From an uncultured Ruminiclostridium sp. (GTDB lineage: Bacteria; Bacillota; Clostridia; Oscillospirales; Ruminococcaceae), in contig CAJUQV010000002.1 in the NCBI GenBank assembly GCA_910588335.1, positions 124,001 through 188,000 of the forward strand: DNA of 64,000 nucleotides, written 5' to 3'. The translations under genes were made by a program, and so were the position numbers. This document shows, in pieces, positions 28,744 to 37,199 of this stretch. Below the pieces are notes generated by a model. That model had not been told where the DNA came from and made no database searches. It saw nothing but the letters and a program-made list of their open reading frames with translations. Position 1 is the first letter of the stretch. The number at the start of each line of letters is the position of its first letter.

Positions 28744-29727
28744 TTATTGTCCGCCTTTCTTATTAAGTCCTTTTTTCAGATTTTCAAGATTTTGTTCCAT
28801 AAGGGACATATAAGTAACCCCTCCTTCAAATTCTTTTTTTGAAACCGTATGGCAGGAATGTAACAGAAGTGTTTGCGCACCTGTTTCGTCTGCTACCGTA
28901 TCCGCAATTCTTCGTGCGCTGAATTCTATATAATAAACGGAGGGAAGCTCGTTTTCCGTCACCTTTTTTATCAGAAACAGCATAGTGTTTGCGCTGACGT
29001 CGGAATCGGTGCTGCAACCGGGAAAGGCGGCATAATACTTAAGACCGTAATCGTCGAAAAGATATCTGAAAGGGAATCGGTCGCCGAAAACAACGGTCTT
29101 GGTTTCCGCTTCTTCCGCCGCGCTTTGATATTTCTGGTCAAGCTCACGAAGTTTTTCCGTATAAAGCTCGGTGTTTTCTCTGTAAAAATCCGCGTTTTCC
29201 TTATCAATACAGCTAATAGCTCCGCAAATTTCCTCCGCTATAAGACAGGCGTTTTTAATCGAGGTCCAGACATGCTCGTCGTATTCGATCTCTTCTTTCT
29301 CTTCGCCGCCCGTCAAAGAAAGCTTTTCCCCCCGCATTCCATTGATTATTTCCTCCTCCTTCAGCCTATCCCCGACACACTCCATAAGGCTTATAACAGT
29401 TATATTTTCCGTGTCAATCGTTTTGAGTACGGAATTATACCAGATATCTGACTCGCCGCCCGCGCAAATAAAGACATCGCATTCGGATACAGCTTTAATA
29501 TCCTGAGGGGTAGGTTCATAAGAATGGCTTTCCCCTCCGGGAGTGGTGAGCATTTTAAGTTTTATTCTGTCTCCGCCTATCTGCCTCGCAAAATCGTACT
29601 GCGGAAAAATAGTGGCGACAACGCTGATTCTTTCATCTTCCGATTTAGCTTTAGAAGAATCACAGGAGGAAAACAGGAAAACAATTACCACAAAAAGCGT
29701 AAAAAAAATAAGATTTTTTTTATTCAT
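28744..29727 (-). CDS. znuA: Metal-binding lipoprotein of the ABC uptake system (ZnuA-like)
   Basis: 327 residues. Signal peptide with lipobox FSSC (cysteine near 22), then a cluster A-1 solute-binding protein: VVATIFPQYDFARQIGGD, SHSYEPTPQDIKAV (first His ligand), EYDEHVWTSIKN (second) and AFPGCSTDSDVS. A Glu/acid-rich loop near residues 130-155 is typical of zinc-binding ZnuA. The ATG at 29727 overlaps the stop of the regulator gene, hence one operon. Confidence 0.92.
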   Translation of the reverse strand: MNKKNLIFFTLFVVIVFLFSSCDSSKAKSEDERISVVATIFPQYDFARQIGGDRIKLKMLTTPGGESHSYEPTPQDIKAVSECDVFICAGGESDIWYNSVLKTIDTENITVISLMECVGDRLKEEEIINGMRGEKLSLTGGEEKEEIEYDEHVWTSIKNACLIAEEICGAISCIDKENADFYRENTELYTEKLRELDQKYQSAAEEAETKTVVFGDRFPFRYLFDDYGLKYYAAFPGCSTDSDVSANTMLFLIKKVTENELPSVYYIEFSARRIADTVADETGAQTLLLHSCHTVSKKEFEGGVTYMSLMEQNLENLKKGLNKKGGQ

Positions 29728-30136
29728 GGCCACAGTCCCCGCATATACCGTACAGCACCGTCTTGGTGTTGTCCACCGTAAACCTGTGGTGTTCGAAAAC
29801 ATGCCGCTCTATATCCTTAATGTAGTCGCATTCAAGATGTATAAGCCTTCCGCAGCGGGTGCATTTCAGATGAAAATGGCTGACGCAGTCTCCGTCTTCG
29901 TCAATATATTGATAACAGGCGCTTTTTCCGTCGTCGGAGATGTATTTTCTTACCCTGCCTTCCTCCATAAGCTTTTCCAAAGTGCGGTAAACGGTGGACT
30001 TGCCTATTTCAACGCCGTTTTTTTTAAGCTTCTCCCGTATTTCGTCTGCCGTCATGTGTTTATCGCGGTTTAAGGCTATACATTCCATCACCTGCAATCG
30101 CTGCCTTGTTATATAAGATTTTTGCTCTTTCATCAT
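29720..30136 (-). CDS. Fur-family metal regulator (probably Zur)
   Basis: 138 residues. Winged helix (TADEIREKLKKNGVEIGKSTVYRTLEKL), followed by the metal-binding half with HFHLKCTRCGRL and a C-terminal CGDCG, giving the structural Cys4 zinc site. Encoded first in an operon with zinc-type ABC genes, so zinc-responsive repression is the best guess; manganese or iron cannot be excluded. Preceded by two long inverted repeats that could be its operators. Confidence 0.88.
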   Translation of the reverse strand: MMKEQKSYITRQRLQVMECIALNRDKHMTADEIREKLKKNGVEIGKSTVYRTLEKLMEEGRVRKYISDDGKSACYQYIDEDGDCVSHFHLKCTRCGRLIHLECDYIKDIERHVFEHHRFTVDNTKTVLYGICGDCGHE

Positions 30137-30174
30137 ATTAGCCTTTCTTTTCGCCGAATATTGCCGCAGTTTTA

Positions 30175-30226
30175 TACTAATCTTTGGTCAAGGTATAGAC
30201 AAATAATATATAACCAAAGATTAGTA
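30175..30226. promoter_or_regulatory. Inverted repeat 1 upstream of the Fur-family gene
   Basis: TACTAATCTTTGGT (30175-30188) and its exact reverse complement (30213-30226), 24 bases apart. It overlaps a candidate leftward promoter (TTGTCT, 17 bases, TAGTAT). Confidence 0.75.
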
Positions 30227-30235
30227 CTTAGGGTG

Positions 30236-30272
30236 CAATCTTTAGTCAAGTCTACAACTTGACTAAAGATTG
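30236..30272. promoter_or_regulatory. Inverted repeat 2, overlapping the ogt promoter
   Basis: CAATCTTTAGTCAAGT (30236-30251) and its exact reverse complement (30257-30272), loop CTACA. The right arm contains TTGACT (30259-30264), a possible -35 of ogt with TAATCA at 30281. The arm sequence is closely related to that of the repeat at 30175, so both are probably one protein's sites. Confidence 0.75.
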
Positions 30273-30376
30273 ATGTTACATAATCAAAATTGAAATTGAA
30301 ACTCAATTTCATATTATACATTAAAAACCTTTTTTTGTCAATAGCTGATATAAATGCGCGGAAAGGAAAAAACATT

Positions 30377-30883
30377 ATGGAATATATTCATCGCTTTAAA
30401 TCACCGCTGGGAGGAATAACTATGTCAAGCGACGGAAAAGCTTTGACAGGTCTGTGGTTTGACGGTCAGAAATACTTTGGTGCCACTTTATCCGAAAATC
30501 CAAAGGAAGAGCTTCTTCCCGTATTTGAACTTACCGATAAATGGCTGAAAATTTTTTTTGGGGGAGCAAATCCTTGTTTTACCCCGCCGCTGATTGTAAA
30601 ATCCACTCCATTTCGCAAATCCGTATGTGAAATAATGCTTTCCATACCTTACGGCGGTACGATGACCTACGGTGAAATTGCAAAAAAGATAGCAGAAGAA
30701 AAGGGAACTGCGAAAATGTCTTCAAGAGCGGTAGGCGGCGCGGTGGGACACAATCCCATATCGCTTATCATACCTTGTCACAGAGTTATCGGGGCTGACG
30801 GAAGTCTTACGGGTTACGCGGGAGGAATTGAGAGAAAAATAAAGCTGCTTTCTTTGGAAAAAGCGGGTATGTGTAAAGATTAG
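30377..30883 (+). CDS. ogt: Methylated-DNA--protein-cysteine methyltransferase
   Basis: 168 residues. Removes O6-alkyl groups from guanine by transferring them to its active-site Cys, C134 in LIIPCHRVIG; the recognition segment SRAVGGAVGHNP and the YGGTMTYGEIA HTH are also present. Start ATG 30377 has SD GGAAAGGA; the in-frame upstream ATG has none. Divergent from the Fur-family operon. Confidence 0.95.
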   Translation: MEYIHRFKSPLGGITMSSDGKALTGLWFDGQKYFGATLSENPKEELLPVFELTDKWLKIFFGGANPCFTPPLIVKSTPFRKSVCEIMLSIPYGGTMTYGEIAKKIAEEKGTAKMSSRAVGGAVGHNPISLIIPCHRVIGADGSLTGYAGGIERKIKLLSLEKAGMCKD

Positions 30884-30934
30884 GGCGCACATGATACCAA
30901 TTCTTTTTTAAACTATTAGCAATATCGAAATCAA

Positions 30935-30972
30935 ATAACGGCTGATACGCATTTAACCGTATCAGCCGTTAT
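30935..30972. terminator. Bidirectional terminator between ogt and pduL
   Basis: 15-bp perfect stem, ATAACGGCTGATACG at 30935-30949 with its complement at 30958-30972, followed by TGTAATTTT. Confidence 0.8.
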
Positions 30973-30982
30973 TGTAATTTTA

Positions 30983-31561
30983 TTAAAGAGTCTTCAAAAT
31001 TTCTCCGTAGAGATTTGGTGTAGCGCCAACAGCGTTTGACTCGTCGGTATCAATATGCATGGCGTCGGCGAAATTTTCGCTTACTCTGATAACCACGTCG
31101 CCTAAAACAGCTTTTCTCTCGGGAGTTTCGATCTTTACCCATACTATATCCTTGTTTTTTACACCAAGCTTTTCCGCAGTTTCGGGAACCAGATGGATAT
31201 GACGCTTGGCAACTATAACGCCCTCCTTGATTTCAACCTCGCCGCAGGGTCCTATAAGTTTGCATCCGGGAGTTCCCGCAATATCGCCGCTTTCCTTAAT
31301 GGCAATGGGAAGTCCGATGGAGCGTGCGTCGGTTGCGGATAATTCAACCTGATCCGCGCTGCGGCAGGGGCCTAAAATAGAAACGTTGGCAAGCGACTTC
31401 TTGGGTCCCACTACCGTTACTCTTTCTTCGCAGGCAAACTGTCCGGGCTGGGAAAGATCCTTTTTCTTTGTAAGAGCGGCGTCCTTACCGAAAAGAATCT
31501 CAAGAGTTTCCTTTGTTACATGAACATGGCGGGCGGAGGTTTCGACTAAAATCTGTGACAT
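30983..31561 (-). CDS. pduL: Phosphate propanoyltransferase / PduL-type phosphotransacylase
   Basis: 192 residues. Zinc enzyme moving acyl groups between CoA and phosphate. The two PTAC repeats have the metal motifs ARHVHV and AKRHIHL, and GPCRSADQVELS is conserved. There are no shell or diol-dehydratase genes nearby, so it probably serves as a general phosphotransacetylase (acetyl-CoA to acetyl phosphate) rather than in a microcompartment. A single-gene transcript by the spacing. Confidence 0.93.
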   Translation of the reverse strand: MSQILVETSARHVHVTKETLEILFGKDAALTKKKDLSQPGQFACEERVTVVGPKKSLANVSILGPCRSADQVELSATDARSIGLPIAIKESGDIAGTPGCKLIGPCGEVEIKEGVIVAKRHIHLVPETAEKLGVKNKDIVWVKIETPERKAVLGDVVIRVSENFADAMHIDTDESNAVGATPNLYGEILKTL

Positions 31562-31635
31562 GGCTTTAATGTCCTTTCTTTATATATGTAATTTTCCTCA
31601 AACGAAAAGCGGTTGCTTTTCGGATAAGGCTTGTT

Positions 31636-31743
31636 TTAAAATAAAAAGGAGGAGAGGATATATCCGGCAAATATCAAAAAAGCAATCACGACAGCGCCGA
31701 TTTTGATAAATATCTGCATTTTTTCTCTTGCTTTTGCTCTCAT
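31636..31743 (-). CDS. 35-aa single-span membrane protein
   Basis: 35 residues: a basic N-terminus (MRAKAREKMQIF), a hydrophobic span (about residues 11-32) and no more. It resembles the tiny DUF4044-type proteins but I cannot confirm that. Support: SD AAAGGGG at a normal distance and a full sigma-A promoter just upstream. The function is unknown; it occupies part of an otherwise gene-free 450-base interval (31562-32014). Confidence 0.7.
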   Translation of the reverse strand: MRAKAREKMQIFIKIGAVVIAFLIFAGYILSSFLF

Positions 31744-31773
31744 TCCTTTCGCCCCTTTCAATAATTTAAGATA

Positions 31774-31802
31774 ATTATATCACAAATTTTATTTTTGTGC
31801 AA
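31774..31802 (-). promoter_or_regulatory. Sigma-A promoter of the 35-aa membrane protein
   Basis: On the minus strand: TTGCAC (31797-31802), 17-base spacer, TATAAT (31774-31779). Confidence 0.8.
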
Positions 31803-31841
31803 TAGTCTGTACGAAAAAGCGGTATATTTGAAAAAATTTTA

Positions 31842-31903
31842 AGAACCTGTCTTTACAATGTTTGCCGAAAAGACTCTTGCAATATTTTGTAAAGACAAGT
31901 TCT
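31842..31903. repeat. 62-bp element with 17-bp terminal inverted repeats
   Basis: AGAACCTGTCTTTACAA (31842-31858) and TTGTAAAGACAAGTTCT (31887-31903) match in 16 of 17 positions as an inverted repeat around a 28-base centre. It has no T tract and no gene; a miniature transposable remnant or a transcript hairpin are both possible. AAGAACCTGT recurs at 45900. Confidence 0.6.
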
Positions 31904-32014
31904 AATACTGTCTCTATTGGATAATTAAGGAAAAATTACCCATACTATACATAATACTATTAACCGATTAAAAAGGTTATTAGTATAAAATAACAGTTAT
32001 TTCGAGGTGATTTT

Positions 32015-33385
32015 ATGCAGCAAGGCCGAAAAGAAGATTGGAGACATGAGCATAAGCATAAGCATAATCAGACTCAGAACCGCCTTTGGGAACACACCTG
32101 CGATATCCCCAAATTTCCGTCCCTTCACGGTGACGTTAAAACAGATGTATTAATAATAGGCGGCGGCGCGGCGGGGCTCCTTACGGCTTACTTTCTAAAG
32201 AAAAAAGGAGTGGACTGTATAGTAGCGGAGGGAAACCGCATTTTATCAGGCGCCACGGGCGGCACCACCGCCAAAATAACAGTCCAGCACGGCCTTATTT
32301 ACGGAAAGCTTATAAAAACCTTCGGCGCGGAAAAAGCGAGAATGTACCTTGAAGCCAACCGACGAGCGGGCGAAATGTTCTATGAATTAAGTAAGCTTTA
32401 CCCCTGCGATTATGAGAAAAAAAACAACTACGTATATCTGAGAAGCGATCACAAAAAGCTTGAAGCGGAGGCAATGGCGGTAAGAAAACTGGGATTTTCG
32501 GCGGAAATAGCCGATAGTCTCCCTTTGCCCTTTGAAACGGCGGGAGCCGTAAAATTTCCGGATCAAGCGCAGTTTAACCCAGCAAAGCTTTTTTCACGGA
32601 TAGCCAAAGAGCTGAACGTTTATGAAAAAACCTTTGTGAGAGAGCTTAAGCTCAACGCGGCGATAACGGGCAGCGGAACGATAAAAGCGCAAAAGATAAT
32701 AATAGCCACACATTTTCCCATATTGAACAAGCACGGCGGTTTTTTCCTTAAAATGTATCAATCCCGTTCATATGTTCTCGGTTTATCGAACGCAGCGAAA
32801 TATGAAGGGATGTACGTTGACGGTGAAGAAAACGGTTTTTCCTTCAGAAATCAAGGCAATCTGCTGCTTTTAGGCGGCGGCGGACACAGAACGGGTAAGA
32901 ATGGAGGTAATTGGCAGGAGCTAAAACAGTTTGCGGACAGATATTATCCTAATTCGACCGAAAGATATCGCTGGGCGGCGCAGGATTGTATGACCCTTGA
33001 CGGAATGCCGTACGCGGGCGCTTACTCCTCCGGTACAACGGGACTTTATACGGCGACGGGCTTCAATAAATGGGGTATGACCGCCTCAATGGCCTCGGCA
33101 ATGCTTTTGTCCGACATTGTTATGGGAACCGGCAACAAGTACGCGAAGCTGTTTTCTCCATCCAGAAGCATATTGCACCCGCAGCTTTTCGCCAATATAG
33201 GAGAAGCTGCCATAAATCTTATGGGATTTTCCAAAAAACGTTGCCCCCATATGGGCTGCCGTCTCAAATGGAACAAGGCGGAGCATAGCTGGGACTGTCC
33301 CTGTCACGGTTCGAGATTTTCCGAGGAGGGACTGCTGCTTGACAACCCCGCTACGGGGAACAGCGATTTTGATACTAATTCGTAA
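32015..33385 (+). CDS. FAD-dependent oxidoreductase with C-terminal Rieske domain (YhfW-like)
   Basis: 456 residues. The N-terminal FAD-binding dinucleotide motif GGGAAG (49-54) starts a DAO-type oxidoreductase domain; the last ~50 residues hold a Rieske [2Fe-2S] site, CPHMGC (C410, H412) and CPCHG (C428, H431). This fusion is that of Bacillus YhfW; the substrate is unknown. Odd: the N-terminus has a His-rich HEHKHKH stretch (11-17). SD GAGGTGA. Confidence 0.88.
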   Translation: MQQGRKEDWRHEHKHKHNQTQNRLWEHTCDIPKFPSLHGDVKTDVLIIGGGAAGLLTAYFLKKKGVDCIVAEGNRILSGATGGTTAKITVQHGLIYGKLIKTFGAEKARMYLEANRRAGEMFYELSKLYPCDYEKKNNYVYLRSDHKKLEAEAMAVRKLGFSAEIADSLPLPFETAGAVKFPDQAQFNPAKLFSRIAKELNVYEKTFVRELKLNAAITGSGTIKAQKIIIATHFPILNKHGGFFLKMYQSRSYVLGLSNAAKYEGMYVDGEENGFSFRNQGNLLLLGGGGHRTGKNGGNWQELKQFADRYYPNSTERYRWAAQDCMTLDGMPYAGAYSSGTTGLYTATGFNKWGMTASMASAMLLSDIVMGTGNKYAKLFSPSRSILHPQLFANIGEAAINLMGFSKKRCPHMGCRLKWNKAEHSWDCPCHGSRFSEEGLLLDNPATGNSDFDTNS

Positions 33386-33494
33386 TTATATTAATTTATA
33401 TGGTCTATAATATTATAATGGTTATGAATTACACAATAAACACTAATTTCCGATCGACAGCAAAATTTGTCTATACTTTTATTGGAAATTAATA

Positions 33495-34322
33495 TTAAAC
33501 TTCGCTTTCAAAGCTCCCGCTTTCGCTTATAAACTCGGCAATAACGCCGTTGCTTTTCTTTAACCGGCAATATAGCTCGCATTTCGGGCTTTCCCTTATT
33601 ATCCTATTCATTTTTCCGTTTTTCGGAGCAAGAAGCTTATGGGAATTATCGGAAAGCCGTTTTATCGTTAAAGTATATTTTCCTTGTTTTATTTCCACGT
33701 AGCCGTCCCCCGCACAGACGGTTTTTGCCCCCAGATAAGTAGCGAGGCGATATTCCTTTCCGTAAGCGTAAACTACGGCTATTACGCCTCCTATAACCGC
33801 GCCGGCTAAAGGAACTTCGGCGACGCTCATCATAACTGAACCTTCCTCAAAAAATCCCTGCGCCCAAATGTATTTTCTCGGAAAAGAACGTCCTTCGTCT
33901 CCTTCGATATAACCGCAGTCATTTTTAAAAACATAAACTTCTCCGTTTATTTTGACAGAACCGTTTACCTTGTGTTTCATGCTGATTACCCTGTGACGGC
34001 ACTGCATTAAAGCTGCAACAGGCTTGAAAGCTCCCATTATATCATATTTTAAAGGAGTCAGACCTCCGAAATAAAGCGCGCCTTCGGCTTTAACCTTTGT
34101 TCTGTTTACATTTAGGACAATTTTTCTTTCACTGAAAGCGCTTTCCCCTATTTTTACCCTCGGAACGGTTTTTCCGAAAAGAATATGCCGATAATCCGCC
34201 GAAAAAGAATTTTGATCTGTTATAATCTGAAGCGAAGCGCTGTTCCCGTGTGAGGTGGGTATAAGCGCTACGGTGTGTTCATTGCTACTGCATTTAAAAT
34301 AATATCCCTTAAACTTTTCCAT
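33495..34322 (-). CDS. Tocopherol-cyclase-like protein
   Basis: 275 residues, no signal. Resembles the tocopherol cyclase family (PF14249): GGLTPLKYDIMGAFKP, GEVYVFKNDCGYIEGDEG and SFPRKYIWAQGFF match the pattern G..Y.E.DWG.SFP..YIWAQ. Bacterial members occur far from tocopherol synthesis, so the name describes the fold only; the substrate is unknown. Its SD (GGAATGG) is modest. Confidence 0.75.
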   Translation of the reverse strand: MEKFKGYYFKCSSNEHTVALIPTSHGNSASLQIITDQNSFSADYRHILFGKTVPRVKIGESAFSERKIVLNVNRTKVKAEGALYFGGLTPLKYDIMGAFKPVAALMQCRHRVISMKHKVNGSVKINGEVYVFKNDCGYIEGDEGRSFPRKYIWAQGFFEEGSVMMSVAEVPLAGAVIGGVIAVVYAYGKEYRLATYLGAKTVCAGDGYVEIKQGKYTLTIKRLSDNSHKLLAPKNGKMNRIIRESPKCELYCRLKKSNGVIAEFISESGSFESEV

Positions 34323-34464
34323 TTTTTGACCATTCCTTTTCCGTTTTCACTTTGTTTCATTATATTATTTTTTATTTTCCCTCAAACGGTCTCTCCGATA
34401 CAAAAAAGTTGATTTTTTTATAAAAAAGTGGTAAAATTAACATAATAAATTTTAAGGGGTCATT

Positions 34465-35478
34465 ATGCTGTTTTACGATTACACACTTGAAATGCTGGAA
34501 AATTACTTTTCCCAACGGGGGGAAAATAAAGCCAAGGCAAAAATACTTTTTAAAACCATATATCGTAACGGCTTGTCGCTTGACGACATTACCGAGCTGA
34601 GCGAGAAGACGAGGAAGATGATTGACGGGGATTTTTCTTTTGAACTGCCATCCGAAGCCGCTTTACAGGATGACGGAGAGACTGCGAAGGCTCTCCTTAA
34701 GCTTTCCGACGGAAATATGGTGGAAACGGTGCTGATGCGTCACGGTTATAACACGGGCGTCTGCGTTTCAACACAAGTAGGCTGTGCGATGGGCTGTAGC
34801 TTCTGTCAAAGCGGAAGACTTAAAAAGAAAAGAAATCTTACCGCCGGTGAAATTGTGTCTCAAGTGATATATATGTCAAAACGGTTTGGCGATATAGGCC
34901 ATATTTCGGTAATGGGTATAGGCGAGCCTTTGGACAATTTTGAAAACGTCAAGGCTTTTATGGAAATTGCCGCCTCTCCTTACGGGCTTTCATTTGGCGG
35001 AAGGCATATAACCCTGTCCACCTGCGGCGTGGTTCCTTACATTAAAAGACTCGGCGAGATAAAATGCGGCTTTAATTTGGCCGTAAGTCTTCATTCCGCA
35101 GATAATGAAGTAAGAAGCGAAATAATGCCTGTCAACAGGCGTTGGAGAATAGACGAGCTTATAAAAACGGTAAAGGAATATTCGGAAAAAAACAGGCAAA
35201 GGATAGCATTCGAGTATATATTAATAGATAAGCTAAACGACACCGCGGAACAGGCAGAGAAATTGGCTGCTCTTGTTAAAGATATGAACTGTTTCGTAAA
35301 TCTTATTCCATATAACGCTACGGATAACTCACAATACAAGCGCTCGGAAAATGCCGACGCTTTCTTCGATATTTTAAAAAAGCACGGTGTAAACGCCATA
35401 TTTCGGAGAGAATTCGGCGGCTCCATCAAAGCCGCCTGCGGACAGCTTTGCGCTGAATGCGCGGAATACGGGCAATAA
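34465..35478 (+). CDS. rlmN: RlmN-type radical SAM methyltransferase
   Basis: 337 residues. Radical SAM enzyme methylating C2 of A2503 in 23S rRNA (and A37 of some tRNAs in the RlmN family). CAMGCSFC gives C107, C111 and C114 for the [4Fe-4S] cluster. GGRHITLSTCGVVPYI and GEPLDN are family hallmarks, and the second catalytic cysteine is in IKAACGQL at the C-terminus. A shorter relative (Cfr) acts on C8; Cfr cannot be excluded without comparison. Confidence 0.9.
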   Translation: MLFYDYTLEMLENYFSQRGENKAKAKILFKTIYRNGLSLDDITELSEKTRKMIDGDFSFELPSEAALQDDGETAKALLKLSDGNMVETVLMRHGYNTGVCVSTQVGCAMGCSFCQSGRLKKKRNLTAGEIVSQVIYMSKRFGDIGHISVMGIGEPLDNFENVKAFMEIAASPYGLSFGGRHITLSTCGVVPYIKRLGEIKCGFNLAVSLHSADNEVRSEIMPVNRRWRIDELIKTVKEYSEKNRQRIAFEYILIDKLNDTAEQAEKLAALVKDMNCFVNLIPYNATDNSQYKRSENADAFFDILKKHGVNAIFRREFGGSIKAACGQLCAECAEYGQ

Positions 35479-35583
35479 TAAGATTGACATTTTTGCCTTT
35501 ATCAATTATAATAGTATAAAAAGTGAAAGCCCGTTAGATTGTCTTATAAAACGGAAACAGCGGACTTTGGAAAGGACAAAACA

Positions 35584-36411
35584 ATGAGTGAATGTACACA
35601 TGACTGCTCCTCCTGCGGTGAGAACTGCTCTTCAAGAACCGATCCGCAGGATCTAAGAGAAAAACCGCACCCTCTTTCAAAAATCAAAAAGATAATCGCC
35701 GTAGTAAGCGGAAAAGGCGGCGTGGGAAAAAGCATGGTTACCTCAATGCTGGCCGCGCAGTCCAACAGAAAAGGATTTTCCACCGCCATACTTGACGCCG
35801 ATATCACCGGCCCTTCGATACCTCAGGCATTCGGTTTATCAGGACAGGCTTACGGCGACGAGAACGGAATACTTCCCATAAAAACAAGAAAAGGAATAAA
35901 TGTTATTTCTCTTAATCTTCTTATTGACAACGTAACCGACCCCGTTATATGGCGCGGACCGGTAATAGCGGGAGTGGTGAAGCAGTTCTGGACGGACGTT
36001 ATATGGGGCGATGTAGATTATATGTTCATAGATATGCCTCCCGGAACCGGCGATGTTCCGCTAACGGTGTTTCAGTCAATACCCGTAGACGGAATTGTAG
36101 TAGTTACAAGCCCTCAGGAGCTTGTTTCCATGATAGTTGAAAAAGCGGTCAATATGGCTAAGGCTATGAACGTTCCTATTTTGGGAATAGCGGAAAATAT
36201 GAGTTATTTTAAATGTGACGGCTGCGGAAAGGAACACAGCATTTTCGGCGAGAGTCATATAAAAGAAACCGCCGAACATTTCGGTATAAGCTCGGTTTGC
36301 CGTCTTCCCATAAATCCCGTCATTGCTTACATGGCCGATAAAGGTCAGGGAGACGATATGAACGAACAGGCAATTGAAACGTTTTTTGACGAAATAAGGG
36401 AAAAAATTTAA
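35584..36411 (+). CDS. mrp: Mrp/NBP35-family ATP-binding protein
   Basis: 275 residues. P-loop ATPase thought to carry and transfer iron-sulfur clusters. Deviant Walker A GKGGVGKS (43-50), FIDMPPGTGDVP and a CxxC pair in FKCDGCGKEH for the bridging cluster. The N-terminus carries a Cys-rich extension (CTHDCSSCGENCSS), as in NBP35. ATG 35584 is chosen for SD GGAAAGGA. Confidence 0.92.
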   Translation: MSECTHDCSSCGENCSSRTDPQDLREKPHPLSKIKKIIAVVSGKGGVGKSMVTSMLAAQSNRKGFSTAILDADITGPSIPQAFGLSGQAYGDENGILPIKTRKGINVISLNLLIDNVTDPVIWRGPVIAGVVKQFWTDVIWGDVDYMFIDMPPGTGDVPLTVFQSIPVDGIVVVTSPQELVSMIVEKAVNMAKAMNVPILGIAENMSYFKCDGCGKEHSIFGESHIKETAEHFGISSVCRLPINPVIAYMADKGQGDDMNEQAIETFFDEIREKI

Positions 36412-36424
36412 GCTTAACAAACAC

Positions 36425-36463
36425 AAAAAAACGCGCTTCGAATTTATCGGAGCGCGTTTTTTT
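36425..36463 (+). terminator. Rho-independent terminator after mrp
   Basis: Stem AAAAAAACGCGCT/AGCGCGTTTTTTT, with a T tract; usable in both directions. Confidence 0.88.
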
Positions 36464-36550
36464 GTTCAAAATTTTGTCTTTTTTTTAAATATTTGATAAA
36501 CGTGTAAACTTATTTTTTGTTTGGCCGCTGTAAGGTTTTACCTAAAAATA

Positions 36551-36730
36551 TTACTCTTTTGTTTCCAAAACGATCTTGCCATGTTTCTCCTCAAACTTAT
36601 CAACGCTGTTTTTAATCATTCTTTCAATCTCCCTGTTGGCTGACCGACCGTTATAATCGGCAACGTAGCGAAATTTTGCGAAAAGCTGCCTATCAATACG
36701 GAGTGTGGATCTAACCAGTTTATCGTTCAT
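36551..36730 (-). CDS. Arc/CopG-type ribbon-helix-helix protein
   Basis: 59 residues. The short beta strand RSTLRIDRQLFAKFRYVAD followed by NGRSANREIERMIKN is the RHH fold of Arc-like DNA-binding dimers, whose strand reads the major groove. No toxin gene is next to it, so a simple repressor is the best guess. SD GAGGTGA before ATG 36730. Confidence 0.8.
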   Translation of the reverse strand: MNDKLVRSTLRIDRQLFAKFRYVADYNGRSANREIERMIKNSVDKFEEKHGKIVLETKE

Positions 36731-36782
36731 AATGTCACCTCTATTCCACCATTTATCCATTATAAATTATATCTTAGTTTAA

Positions 36783-36811
36783 TTGCAATTATGTAAAAAT
36801 GGTGGTATAAT
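36783..36811 (+). promoter_or_regulatory. Divergent promoters sharing a palindromic -35 box
   Basis: Rightward: TTGCAA (36783-36788), 17 bases, TATAAT (36806-36811). TTGCAA is self-complementary and also serves a leftward promoter for the ribbon-helix-helix gene, with TATAAT 18 bases on. The rightward start near 36818 lies 380 bases before spoIIE. Confidence 0.75.
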
Positions 36812-36817
36812 AGTGTT

Positions 36818-37199
36818 AAAATGACGTATTTTTTAGACAGATTTTACAACAAACTATAAATCAAAATCAGATTTGTGGATCGATAATAAAAACCGCCAAA
36901 ATTTCCCGTTTTTTTCCCGTATGGCAAAAAACTCTTTACCGATAACGTTTTTCGGCATTTTTTTTCTTGCCGCAGTAGTAAAATAAGAAGGCAGCGATAC
37001 GGAGTATGGGTTAATAAAGTAAAGTAGCGTGAATAAACGCGGAAATCTGCGCGAAGGAGCGTACTTGTTCATATTATCCCCATACTCCGCAACAACGTTG
37101 CTGTTTTTACTGATTTTCAGTGTTATTTTTATGCTAATTTATAGTTTCTATTGAAACAGGTTTTGAATTAGCGTGATGTTAAGGGAAAGGAACGTTAAA
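36818..37199 (+). other. Gene-free interval, possible leader or small RNA
   Basis: No gene with an SD and codon-like composition is seen between the rightward promoter at 36783 and spoIIE. A leftward 72-codon frame at 36854-37072 has no good SD. The interval could be a long spoIIE leader or encode a non-coding RNA; AAACCGCCAAAATTTCCCGTTTTTTT near 36890, in parts, gives a T tract but no clean stem. Confidence 0.4.

Noticed and set aside
30983..31561. Bacterial microcompartment locus suggested by pduL
   Set aside because: No shell proteins or diol/ethanolamine enzymes flank it; stand-alone PduL serves as phosphotransacetylase in many anaerobes.
36854..37072. 72-codon minus-strand frame
   Set aside because: SD is weak and the sequence has no recognised fold; left as a gene-free interval.
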